From Paralichthys olivaceus (taxonomy: Eukaryota; Chordata; Actinopteri; Pleuronectiformes; Paralichthyidae): a stretch of 64,000 nucleotides of DNA. Each line of letters begins with the position of its first letter. Position 1 is the stretch's first letter. Below the pieces are notes generated by a model, which did no database searches, was not told the origin of the DNA, and was given only the letters and a program-made list of their open reading frames with translations. The stretch is from assembly GCF_024713975.1 (NCBI RefSeq), contig NC_091096.1, positions 20,744,458 to 20,808,457 on the forward strand, in the 5' to 3' direction. This document shows, in pieces, positions 25,626 through 36,968 of the stretch. Position numbers and translations under genes: made by a program.

Positions 25626-26989
25626 TGCTTTAAAAGGAAAATAAATCATAACGATACACATACAATGTTATATTCACACACAAAGTGAGAACATTTAGTA
25701 AATAATCAAAATTGAGGTCAAGTCATGCATACAAGTTACCAGTGGTGGAAATTAACTGCAACTTTTAGTCAAGTACTGTACAGAAACAGAAACTGTACGC
25801 TATGCGATACTTCTACTCCACAACAGTGAAATAATGCACTTTTTAACATTTATAGAATAGAATTGATTGTTAATGTGAAACCAGTGGTTCCCAGACATTT
25901 TAACTTGTGTATCCTTCCTTATATTCTAATATTATAATACACCAGTGTCTAGTTTGGGTCTTTTGTAACATTTCTGTTGCCCTTTGCAGTTTCACTTAAG
26001 AGACATTTCCCCTGTAACCCTTTTTTTATTTAGTTCACATGCATGATGTATTATGAGGTTTTAAGGAGAATTGTCTCTTTTTGCTCTGACTGATTTCGCA
26101 AAATATTTAACCTGTACGTTTTTTTTAAACGCACCAAAAATATATACAGATTTGTCACCCATTCCTTATGTTGCTCTAAACTATAAAGAAGTCCAAATTA
26201 AATCTACATGCTTAACAAATAAAATGTAACTACAACAATCATTTTCAGTTATAACATTCTAATAATGTTAATTTTAACAATCTAGCAGTTTAAGTTTTGC
26301 AGGCTTGTGTAGATTTTTTTTTATGTAGACTTCTCTTAATACTTTTTTTAACCATCCAGCATACAGGCATTAATGAACACAAGCAAAAACAATACTGAAA
26401 GGAAATACAAGTCATTTTCTGAAGAAATTTCAGAGAGGACTTAAAAAGTTGTCATCTCTACCTCTTCTCTTCTTCTCTCTTCACAGTGTGTGTGGAACAG
26501 GCCACAACCTGAAGTCACTGGGCTGCTCTCATGTGTAGATGGCACAACAGCACTCTCAAGTGGCTCATACTGCACAACAGGTCATGCTGTGGTTCCATTC
26601 AGCTAATCTAAGAATAAATCTGTTCAATTTATTATGTTAAACTTTGACCTATAGACATTTTTAATTCCCTGCTTCAAAATTAAACTGTGGGAAATCATAA
26701 TTCAACCTTTTTCCCAAAAGTCAGCTCCTGTGTGGAATCACAATATCTGCACATATAAATGTACCTTACAACTTTTCTGTTATGTTTTCATAACTTGTCC
26801 TCTGTGGCTGATTTGAGAGGCGATCAGGTTTCCTCCGCAGCTCTGTTTGCAGTTAAGATCTCCTCACTTTTATTTATTGTTTTTTTAAACTGTACTTTGG
26901 TCACTGTTGGGGACTGACAAGAGTGGGGACAAAGTTCACAGGGCGCATGTAAGGAGGAGGGGGTGAAGAGGAGGAAGGTTAAAAAAGAA

Positions 26990-27229
26990 AAAAGAAAATT
27001 GACCTTTGAAAGCAAAACAGCAGGTGGAGAGCTAAAAACAGGCAGCTCAGGACACCTCGGCAGGAAATTCAACACAGAGGAAAATGAAAGTTTGAATTCT
27101 GTGGAGCTGAATTGGGACTACGGCTAAAATGAGACCCATCGCTGGCTGTCCAGCTGTCCTTTGAGCGTGGTAGTGCACATAACAGCAGTGTTTGTTTGCG
27201 AAGCAGTAGCGAGGTAAGGCATCAGACTA
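26990..27229 (+). promoter_or_regulatory. hnf1a: hnf1a proximal promoter / 5' UTR with candidate HNF4 site
   Basis: Positions 27000-27008 read tgacctttg, whose complement CAAAGGTCA is the core of HNF4 direct-repeat sites. HNF4A is an established activator of the mammalian HNF1A promoter. The site lies about 230 bp before the start codon. The transcription start is not defined. Confidence 0.45.
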
Positions 27230-30200
27230 ATGGAGGGAGAGGAGACGGCCAGGGCAGCCATGCCGAGGCCGAGCCGTCTGACCTCCCTTCAGGAGCAGAT
27301 GATCTGGGCCCTGCTGGAATCCGGACTGTCCCGGGACGTCCTGGTCCAAGCCCTGGGGGAACTGGAGCAGGACAGGGCGAGCGCTGGTGCTGAAAAGGGA
27401 GAGAGGGGGGACGGCGAGAGCTCAGAAGAGGGAGAAATGGATTTCCCACCGCCTATATTCCGTGAGCTGGAGAAACTTTCCCCAGAGGATGCGGCCAAAC
27501 TGAAGGTAGAAGTCGACCAGCTCCTGCAGTAAGTAGATCCCAGCACTTCTCTGGTAGCTCCATGGCAACAGCCAAATTGCCTTAATCTCTCAACAACTGC
27601 TGTTCTCACACAGCAATTTGTCTTTGCCTCCCAATAGGACATGATTAGTTAAATTTGAAAATGCCTCAGCTCACCATCACCTCTGTTTCTTAATACCGCC
27701 TGCTTTTCTTTCACCTCCTGCACAATCACAACTAAGCATGTGAGAGTTGACACAGCAGTTTACCTGTTAACCCTTCTTTTATCTACCTAAGCTCGACTCT
27801 CTCTTTACCAATTCCTCCCGCTTTCTCCTGCTTCTCCGTCCCTCTCCCTCTCGCTCTCTCACTTGGTCTCCGCAATCTGGTTTCTGAGGCGAATTTAAAG
27901 AGGGTTCCTCCTGCTAGTTACTAATTACCCACCCCCATCATTATTCTCCGGACATTTCTTAATAAATAAGTTACATGCATAGGTGAAGATTAATGGAGGA
28001 GGGCTGGTCATGAGAGTTCATGTTTACACAACGCACAAGTCATATTTCTACATTCAGTTCTAAGACCTTATTTATAATATTTGGAATACACGGATTGGAA
28101 AAGAGATGAAAATGTTTTAAAAAGTAATAAAATGCTATTTTGCTTCTAATATACCTAAATATTTTTATCTGAGATGAATTTAAATCAGTAAAAGTTTGAG
28201 ATTTCAGCTGTTTTGTGTATTTTCACTGCTCTTGACTTGATAGTTAGAAAGGGTTAAATGAGGCTTTTTAAATCTTTTACATGTTTTTCCCCTTCAGTGA
28301 TCTAAAAGGCCTGGACTTTGCCCCTGTGTGCTTTCCCTTATCTCTCTCTGTCAATAAGCCTCCCCCTACTTCCGTCTCAGTGGTGATGCTTTATGTCCAA
28401 TGTAAAACAGAAAACCTGTACCTGCTAAGCACTTTTCCAGTAACACCCAGAAATATAGGGGGAAAGAAAAAGGGATATACATCATTCAAAAAATTTTAAT
28501 TATAGGAAGATACAAGAGGCAGGTGCACCTCAAAAAGGTCTTTCTCTAATAGGGAGGACCCCTGGCATGTTGCAAAAATGGTGAAAAGCTACATGCAGCA
28601 GCACAATCTCCCTCAGAGAGAGGTGGTGGAGTCCACGGGACTCAACCAGTCCCACCTCTCGCAGCACCTCAACAAGGGAACGCCCATGAAGAACCAGAAG
28701 AGAGCGGCTCTGTACAGCTGGTACGTCAAGAAGCAGTGCGAGATCAGCCAGCGTGAGTACTGAAGCAGATGTGAAGCTGCACAGACCCAAGTTTCTGCTT
28801 TTACCCACTGATCATATTTCACACACACACATTTTCACACACTCATCAAATATCAGTCCTCTAGGAGACCGAGACAAAGAGAAAAACACAGTACCATTTT
28901 CTTCCAGAATTTACCAATGCCAAACATGGCATTGCATCGGTGGATGAGCAAGAGGATGTGAGGAAAGGCCGGAGGAACAGGTTCAAGTGGGGTCCGGCAT
29001 CGCTGCAGATCCTTTTCCATGCATACGAACAACAGAAGAACCCCAGCAAGGAGGAGAGAGAGGGGTTGGTGGAGGAGTGTAACAGGTGAGATAAAGGGAA
29101 GATAACATGTCCGTTTCGTACATCCTTGTTAAAAAAATCTGACAACAAAAAGGTAAAAAAAGCTTTTGTGTTCCTGGTATGTGTGTATGGTGGAAATGCT
29201 GACACCTACAGTATGTTAAGCAACCATAGGTCATACTCAAAGTGGTTTCTAAAGAATATCTCTTATTTTGTCAAATTCTGATGAGCTAAAGTCTGTACGT
29301 TTCTCCTCTCTCAGGGCAGAATGTCTCCAGAGGGGAGTGTCCCCCTCTCAGCTTGCTGGATTGGGCTCCAACCTGGTTACTGAAGTTCGGGTGTACAACT
29401 GGTTTGCAAACCGCCGAAAAGAGGAGGCCTTCCGTCACAAACTGGCCCTCGACACGCCTTTCACCAACCAATCTGCCTCATCCTCTATCCTCAACCTTCC
29501 AAGCCCGGAGCATGGTAACACCCTAACACCCTTCAGACAAGCACAAACAGGTTAAAAGGACAAAGTGAAATTAAGGAGAATGAGTGTTCTGTTACGCAAA
29601 GTTGGACTTCCCATGGCCAGATCTCTGGATGTTGTCTTCTTAGGGACTGACTTGAGTTGTTTTCTAGGTGTGAAATACAGCCAGCAAATCCTGTGTGACA
29701 CTATGAGCTCAGCCAGAGGTAGCGGAGGAGAGAGAGTGGGACGTCTAGTGGTCAGCCCTGTCCAACTGGAGCCCAGCCACACACTCCTCGAGACCCATAG
29801 CCACAAGCCTGTGAGAGCATGTGAAATGGTTCCTGTCCACATTAGTGTATGGTGTATGGTACCTGTTTGTGCTGCTGCCATGATGATCAAGTTGTCCTCT
29901 TGTCTTAGGTGTCCAGCAGTGGCCCACTGCCCCCAGTAAGCACTCTGACCTCCCTCCACAGTCTGTCTTCCTCCCCTGCTTCTTCCCAGAGCCTCATCAT
30001 GGCCTCACTGCCCAGCGTCATGAGCCTGGGGGAGTCCTCACTTCTCATCGGTAACATTTCAGTCTCATTTCTGTCCTATGTAAGAAAATAAAGAAAAAAA
30101 TCTGAGACCCGTGTTCTACACGTTGATTCACAGGTTTAGCCTCCACGCAGCCTCAGACCGTACCCATCCTAAACAATGTGGGGGGTGCGTTCACAACGCT

Positions 30201-31893
30201 TCAGCCAATCTCATTCCAACAGCAGCTTCACGCCTCTTCACATCTGCCAATATCACAACAGCTTCAGAGCCACATGAGTGCCAGTCCGTTCATGGCCACC
30301 ATGACGCAGCTGCCCTGTCACAGTAAGGCTACAGCAATACAATGAGATGAGTTAAACATGTTGAGGTGAGTGTGGAGTTATTAATCTGTACCGCATTTCA
30401 GTGTACAACAAGTCTGACTCACCACAGTACCACCCGTCCAGTCTGCTGTCACAAACCATGGTCATCACTGACAGCAGCAGCCTGGGGAATCTGACCAGCC
30501 TTGCCACTGTCAGACCGGTAACTGCTCTGTTTTGGATTTTAGAAGAAAGGATTCAGAGCAATATTTAGTATTAAATGATTTAGTAAAATGTGCTTGATTT
30601 ATGTTCATTCATGGTTTGTTTAGATTCTAACAGCAGATCCTGAGGAACAGACGGACCCGACTTTACAGGAAGAGTCTCTGCACCTGCAGCCTCACACACC
30701 TGGGCCAGGTACGCAGCCGTAAATAAAGGTGTATTCACTGACATCTACATCCTAATACAACATGTTTGGGTTGACTACTAACTATGCAAATATTAACAGG
30801 CTATCCTACCTAGTATGAAAGATTTTTGAACATTTCAGCGCTAAATTTATCATTTAATATGACAGTTGGTACTGAATGCATTGATGTTACTGTATATTAA
30901 ACCATGGGCTGGATAAAATCACCTGGGATAAAGATGGTATAGATGAATTTGAGAAATTATGATGTTCTGCAATAATGTCAACACATACGATTTTAAAGCA
31001 ACAAAACATTTGTCTTCTTGTCCTAAGTTAGATGAAAGGATTAATATCCCTCTCGTTTCTGCTCATTTATTATGACTCTGGTGGCAGCAGCTTGGCTTCG
31101 TTAGCTGTCTGACAACCTCAGGATGACAGCAACAATCCAAGGAGTCACAACTTCTGGTCAAGAAATAATCTGAAACTTCAAAAAAGCATGCACATCCAAA
31201 CTTGGTAAACACTAGGTGCTGGATGGAAGTGACGAAAACCAGAAGAAAAGAAATGTCCGCACACCAGTTCATGCTCCGATATACATATTTATTTTACCTT
31301 CCTGTTAAGTAACGTGTCAGACAAAAGCCCTTCTTCAAATGTGACCTACTAGAAATAATCAGAGACATAACATGGTTTTAAAATTTCGCTGAGTGTAAAA
31401 ATTTAAGAAAATTGTTATAGTCGTGGATTTTTTAAATCTTCAGTCAGGGTCAGGCTAGTTGTTGTTTCCAGTTTTAAAGAGAACTATTCCCAGGCTCCAC
31501 CAATGAATGAGTTGTATTGATTGTCTCATCTTACTCATCCAGAAAACAAAGTATTTATGTGACTTAACTTAATTCTCTGCCCAGGTTGCCAATATTTGGT
31601 TTTATCTATTAGTAGAAAACAGTTGTTAGGTGCTACATGTGTTCACACAGCTGTTTGTCCTCTCTTTTTATCTATAATGAATCACTAGAAAGAAACATTC
31701 AAAACAAATTTTGCCAAAAGCGTTGGTGTCCAAATAAACCTAGTTTTTCAATGTTTCGTCAGCTGCATCTTCCCAGAGCTTGGAGCTGTATCCTGCGTCT
31801 CAGACGACAGACAGACACCGGTCTCACCTCCTCTCACCTTCACCAGATATCAGCTCCTACATCCCTACACAAATGGTCTCTACAGCACAGTAA
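27230..31893 (+). CDS. hnf1a: Hepatocyte nuclear factor 1-alpha, 10 exons, 560 aa
   Basis: Exons: 27230-27528, 28553-28752, 28908-29085, 29315-29514, 29668-29810, 29909-30050, 30134-30322, 30402-30517, 30624-30708, 31763-31893 (TAA). All introns are GT-AG, phases agree, total 1683 nt; human HNF1A is 631 aa. The N-terminal dimerisation helix includes [18 protein letters not shown] (about residues 26-43). The atypical POU-specific domain ([34 protein letters not shown]) is in exon 2. The long-insert homeodomain runs from [12 protein letters not shown] in exon 3 to [17 protein letters not shown] in exon 4. The glutamine/serine/threonine-rich transactivation region fills exons 5-10 and ends PTQMVSTAQ, like STQMASSSQ in mammals. 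The factor binds GTTAATNATTAAC-type palindromes as a dimer and drives liver, pancreas, kidney and gut genes. The first ATG is chosen; the second at 27260 would remove ten residues that mammals lack, so either is possible. Confidence 0.96.
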
Positions 31894-32073
31894 AGGGTGC
31901 TCGGATAATGCAGTGCCTCCTCAATATGAGATGGACTGATGGTGTTTTGTGATGGACAGCTACCTCTGGTGTACGTCTCCAGAGAAACCTGGAGTCTGGG
32001 GCTGAGGAGGATGATTCAGCTTCGTTGTTTGAAAAAACTCTCTGACTCAACTGTAAAATGAACAAGGATCCAC

Positions 32074-32079
32074 ATTAAA
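32074..32079 (+). terminator. candidate hnf1a poly(A) signal ATTAAA
   Basis: ATTAAA 180 bp after the hnf1a stop, before the convergent custos 3' end at 32386. Confidence 0.4.
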
Positions 32080-32385
32080 GAAGATTTAAAACAAGAGAGA
32101 ATCCACTGAAAAATCAAATCCAAAATGTATTTTTATCAAAATGTTTTGTATTATTCAGAAATGCTAAATTCAGTTCACACATTACTATTTTTTTTATCTC
32201 ACTGCCTATAAATGTGTTTTCACACTTGAGTGAGTCTCTTACATGACAAAGTGTGGTAATTTCAAGTATAACCATGGCAATAATATTAAAATATTTTGAA
32301 TAATATCTCACCATCCAATCATTTCAAGCTTGTGACAGAATATGGCAGAATGGAACATAGACAATCATCCTAGAACAGTAAAAGG

Positions 32386-33903
32386 TTATTTATTCGAAAT
32401 TCCGTTTGAAGCTTCTTCCATTTCGTTTCCTTCTCGCCTCCTTTTCTTTTTCCGTTTAACTTTGACTTGTGTGTGTTCCTGTTCTGAGTTCCTATGCTCA
32501 TTGTTGCTGTGAGCATTTACAGGATAGCTTTCAGTGTCCAGTGCACTCTCCTCCTGATCCTGCCTCTTCTTTTTCTTTTTCTTAACAACGTGGCCCTCTT
32601 CTCCCTCAGCCACCTTTTTGTTTTTCTTTATTATTCCTGAGCAGAGAGGCTCCATTGAGGGAGGTGAGAGCGTCGAAGGCTGTGTCAAAGAGGGCAAGAG
32701 ATCTTTGAGCGACACAGCTGCCTCTCTCAGCCTTGATTCCATCTCACTGTCGCTGTCACTATGAAGAACAGAGAATTCACGATGATACATTTACAGGTAT
32801 AAAAACAAAATCAACGTTTTTGATGAAAATACAAATGAATACTAAATAAGAACCTTGAGCTAGGAACTGGACGACGCCTCACTGGAGCTGGAAGCTCCTC
32901 AGCTGTCGGTCCTGGGATGGATGTAGAAAACAAACGAAATCCTGGAAGACAAAAAAATAATGAATAGCCCTTCTTAAAAAGAAGACTGCATAAAACTCAT
33001 AAAAGCAATAAAGGTTTAAAAGAAAGAGAAACGTTACCTTCATCATCTGCATCATCGCATTGCGCTGATTCCACACAGGATGAAGATTTGGTTTGTGTTT
33101 CTGAAATGTAACTTACAACAACAGACAGAATAAATGAGGTGAGAAAAAACATGTGCAACTTTACCTCACATTAAAAAAAGCTCACTTTCACATGTGAGAC
33201 TTTTTAGACAGTTACCTGTCAAGGAGATGCCCCAACTTTTTAGCAACGTGCGTTCGGAACCCTTGGCTGACCTGGAGCTCGTTGCCATCGTGTTCATGGT
33301 CAGCGACGACAACACTGTTGCACAGCAAGACAACATTAAAAGTTCACTATGAATAAAGTGTATTATCAGGTCACAACTGTTACACTACTGCTTTATACAG
33401 AATGGCTATTGAGTGAGTGGTTACAGCACAGACATACCGTTTAGACTGCTTCACACTGTTGTCCTCCTCTAAAGACACACAGACAAAAAACAAGTGATCA
33501 GGAAATGAACTGTAAATAATGACATGCTGCTCTGATGATATACTAGCACACTGGACAGGTGGAGTAGCATGCTAAGCTACAGCTTCGGTGCAGGACGTTA
33601 CAGAGGTTAGAGGAACACAATGTATATTAATGACAATCATGTAACATTAGCTGAAGCACTCAGCTAACGCATCTGTACATGGAGGAGAAGTGGGATTGTG
33701 GGTGAACTTCACCGTTCCGACAGGGGTCTTTGACGTCATCTCTCACACAAACAAACAAACAAACAAACAACAAATCGTTCACCTTGCTCCGCCACAGCTC
33801 GGGTCTCCCACACGGCCTCCTGACATCTCCTCAGCGTCTCGTCGTCGCTGCTGCTGCTGGACTCGTCTGACACGCCGACCATCTTTTCAACTGGGGCCGC
33901 CAT
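32386..33903 (-). CDS. custos: Protein CUSTOS (C12orf43 homologue), 6 exons, 261 aa
   Basis: Exons in transcript order: 33903-33783, 33468-33438, 33314-33216, 33111-33038, 32941-32854, 32758-32386 (TAA). Total 786 nt, 261 aa, against 262 aa in human. Conserved pieces are the acidic serine N-terminus (SDESSSSSDDETLRRCQEA), the core EHDGNELQ...FRTHVAKKLGHLLDSYISE, DDEGFRLFSTS, a second SDSDSEMESRLREAAVSLKD, and a C-terminal region with several K/R runs such as KKKKKKR that look like nuclear localisation signals. CUSTOS is reported as a nuclear modulator of canonical Wnt signalling that binds beta-catenin in Xenopus embryos. It is next to HNF1A in human too. The donor after exon 5 is a weak GTTCTT; phase and homology still support it. 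Confidence 0.93.
32389..32394 (-). terminator. custos: poly(A) signal AATAAA coincident with the last two custos codons
   Basis: The codons for Asn-Lys before the custos stop are exactly AATAAA. I see no other minus-strand AATAAA between this point and the hnf1a stop, so this may be the signal used, giving a 3' UTR of only a few tens of bases. Confidence 0.5.
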
Positions 33904-34076
33904 GATCAGCACGCATGTGCTGCCGCCGTCGTCTGTTTTGAGCCGAGGATTCTGGGAAATGGGGTCCACTCGTCGTAGACCGCGAGAGGCTCATGTCTCC
34001 TGTGTTTTTATTCATCGCCGGCTTCGTTTGAACAGGCAGCAATCAAAGCAAAGCAACTAAAGTCAGGCTAAGTAGG

Positions 34077-34082
34077 TTTATT
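34077..34082 (-). terminator. candidate distal unc119b poly(A) signal
   Basis: AATAAA on the minus strand, 175 bp upstream of the custos start. A proximal alternative is at 34432-34437. Confidence 0.4.
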
Positions 34083-35633
34083 AGCATCCTCATTGTAATT
34101 ACAGCCGGAGTCAAAGATGATGAAAAACCTTGTGCAAAATATCATCATTCCATGAACAGTAAAAAAAAAAAAAACAACGACACAGAAAAAGAAATGGTGT
34201 TGGAGTAATGTCACATAAAAAAAAATCCTGTTTGTTTTCGAATGTTCAGCTTGCTACAATTACACGGAAATTCACATTCATTCAGACATTGTTTGGTGTC
34301 CAGAACAGGCCACATTCTCAGATGACCTGCTTTGATTCAATTGTGATACCAGCTGGAAGACAGATAAGCTCCCAACATCCCTGATAATCTGCTCATAAAG
34401 AGCACTGGGTTTTCAAAGTGAACAGGACATTTTTATTAGCGATACATCTGATATGACGTCGGTGTATCATTTGTCAAAGCAGCCCATGTAAAAAGGGGAG
34501 GTGACAGTTTGGATCCCCAACCTTTTGTGTCACTCATGTAGTGACTCAGTCATGTTTGTGAGGATAAACATAGTGTGCTTAGATGATCAGGCTTTAAGAT
34601 AAAATACCATTGACTGATACCGCATTGCAAAACAAGGTAATGTTCTCAGCTACAACAACCAAAGAGCAATACAATTGACGGACATCCATTAAGTCCAAAT
34701 AACAAAACATTGTATCGGGGCAGAGGGCAAAGATCATGGCTGTCCAAATGTCTGCCTGATGTCCAACTTGAGTGCGGGCTTCACAATGAGATGTTACTGA
34801 TTATTCAAACTGTAAAATATAAAGTTTTTAAATAAAGTACATATGATGAGTCTATGAAATGTCCTATCCTGCACTAAGTCCCCTGTGTCTCACATGGCAG
34901 GACAGTGGGTTGCTGCGACATGGCACATTTGCTTTTAATAGGTCAATTCAGCATATGGGTGAGAGAAGCATTGTAGTGTTTGCCTCACAACTGGATCAAG
35001 CACAAGGTTTAAAAACCGTTTTTAAAAAAACACCTGGGTGATGATGATCATCTGGATACAAAGCAACTGGATGTGGTACTGCAGTGTACAGTGAAAGGAA
35101 ACCCAGATCCTTTATGTAGAAAGATTTTCAGACTGGTCTGGTGCTCTTGCATGAGTTGACTGATTAACTACAGATTACACATGCCACTGTTACAAATTCT
35201 GACCATTCACAATTTTTTAAGAATTATTTCCAGCCTTTAAGGTAGCTGCTGATTTCCATTCATTTATGTACAATATGAAAATCAAAGGAATGAGCACGCT
35301 AATCAGAGTGGACATTTAGACTGAAAATGATGTTGCAGGCTGGGACCATTTTCAAACTCTTCATTGTTAGTGTGTGCAATGGGTTATGGACATTTGACAT
35401 GACTGTTCATTGCAAAACCGTCACTCTTGGCAGATTTTAGGAACATCTATCACTAAATGCAAAACATTTTTACAGTATCACTGCCTCCTGAATGATTCAA
35501 GTGAATCAACTCCTCTCTGCGGGTGTCAACGACAAATAGAAATCTAAGGTAGGATTTATAGCAGGGCTGCTGTGAAAAGTTGTATCATATTGTACAAGCA
35601 AACTTAATAGGAGACTTATGAAAAAGTTAATTT

Positions 35634-35785
35634 TGGGGCACCAGATAGCTCACTTCACCTTTTCAGTCCTCTACAATGGCTGAAGGTTCAATTCCAACTT
35701 GCAGTCCTTAGCTGTGAGTCACCCCCCCCCCACCCCTTCACGCTCAATCTGTATATCAAATAAAGGCAAAAAAAATGTCCAAATA
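35634..35785 (+). mobile_element. tRNA-derived SINE
   Basis: An A-box-like tagctcacttcacc and B-box ggttcaattcc (35685-35695) are followed by a tRNA-unrelated body with cttagctgtgagtcacccc and a tail of aaataaaggcaaaaaaaat. This is the layout and tail of a widespread percomorph SINE. It lies antisense within the probable unc119b 3' UTR. Confidence 0.75.
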
Positions 35786-36968
35786 TATATATCTGAGTAA
35801 GTATCTAAAACCACCACAAGGCTTCCATGAACAGAAAAAGAGACAGGCCAGGTTCTACAACTACCAAGTTATTTCACTCTGTTCTGTCATGTAGTGTGCT
35901 AGTGTGTATTTCATTGGTAGACTGAGGGCCTGAATGCACAGCAGACGTTTACTGTGGCTAAACTCAGCTCCAACTGAGTGGGATTCACAGTGCTGAATAA
36001 AACAGGAAAGTCGACTTCAGGGGATTAAATAACCTTGTGATTACACGATGAAATCAACCAGACTAAATCGTTTTAGGCATGGACGGTGTTTAAAGCAACA
36101 TGTGTCAAGTCCAGTAACTCTGATTGTCCTGCTGTCTTGTCCTATTTGTATGTCTCAAAGTCTGACAGAACAACAGATTTAAAGTTGACAGCAAAATGCA
36201 GAATGACAGCAGAATTAAGATGACACGTGAAATTATGAAACTGAGCACATCCTGTTGTTGAGTAATAAAATGTTCTCCTAAATAAAGAGATTGGTCGGCC
36301 AAACAATGCGTCATATAAAATGGACACCAAGCATAAATATCTGACACAAACAGTCCCAATGAGTCACAACTGATAATATATTTAAGGAAAAATGGACCTT
36401 AATGTCAACTAGTGCTACATGATCATCTATAACTAACAATACTGTAAATCAACTACTTAATTCTCACATTTACACAAAGGAAACACAACTATCATGTGTA
36501 AAATGTAGCTCAAATAAGCCTCCATTGCTAGCATCTATGTATTTAACTAAATGAAGTAACAACTAACACAGTCTACAAGCTTTGTCATGAGAGGTCTGCG
36601 ACTCAAAAGTGTCCCTTTCCAGCAGAGACAGAGAGAAACTTAAGGCAGAAGTGTTCAAGCAGTAACATGATACTTGTAAGACAAACCCAAAGACAGAACA
36701 AAAAGGCTTCAGTCAGATTTAACAGAGAAATATTTAACAGAACATTCCTCAGAGTCCAAGAAACTGAGCTCTGTGAGGTACAGATGAATGGATCCATGAT
36801 TTCATAACAAGGCAGATGTGGTCGGTTGAATACGAAGTTGTCATCACGTTTGTAGGAATGTAGATAAAGGAGAGAATACTTCTGTCCACCGAAAAGAAGC
36901 TTTTGGATGGATGTAATCCAAGAACTCAATCTCCTGGGAGGTATTGCACACATTTTCCCCTTCTGGTA

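Larger units (their letters stand above)
22090..26990. other. intergenic region between msi1 and hnf1a promoters
   Basis: AT-rich, with no gene that I can support. It includes two repeat relics, at about 22525 and 25445. The msi1 and hnf1a genes diverge from it, so distal regulatory elements for either could lie here, but none is recognisable by eye. Confidence 0.6.
34060..36968 (-). other. unc119b: probable unc119b 3' UTR
   Basis: 2.9 kb without coding potential lies between the unc119b stop and AATAAA signals at 34437-34432 and 34082-34077 on the minus strand. Human UNC119B also has a long 3' UTR. If the distal signal is used, the transcript ends less than 200 bp before the custos start codon. 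A SINE sits within it in the opposite orientation. Confidence 0.5.

Noticed and set aside
31200-31340. Possible repeat in hnf1a intron 9 (ccgatatacatatttatttt / agcccttcttcaaatgtg)
   Set aside because: It feels like a fish interspersed element, but I could not find a second copy or clear ends in this window.
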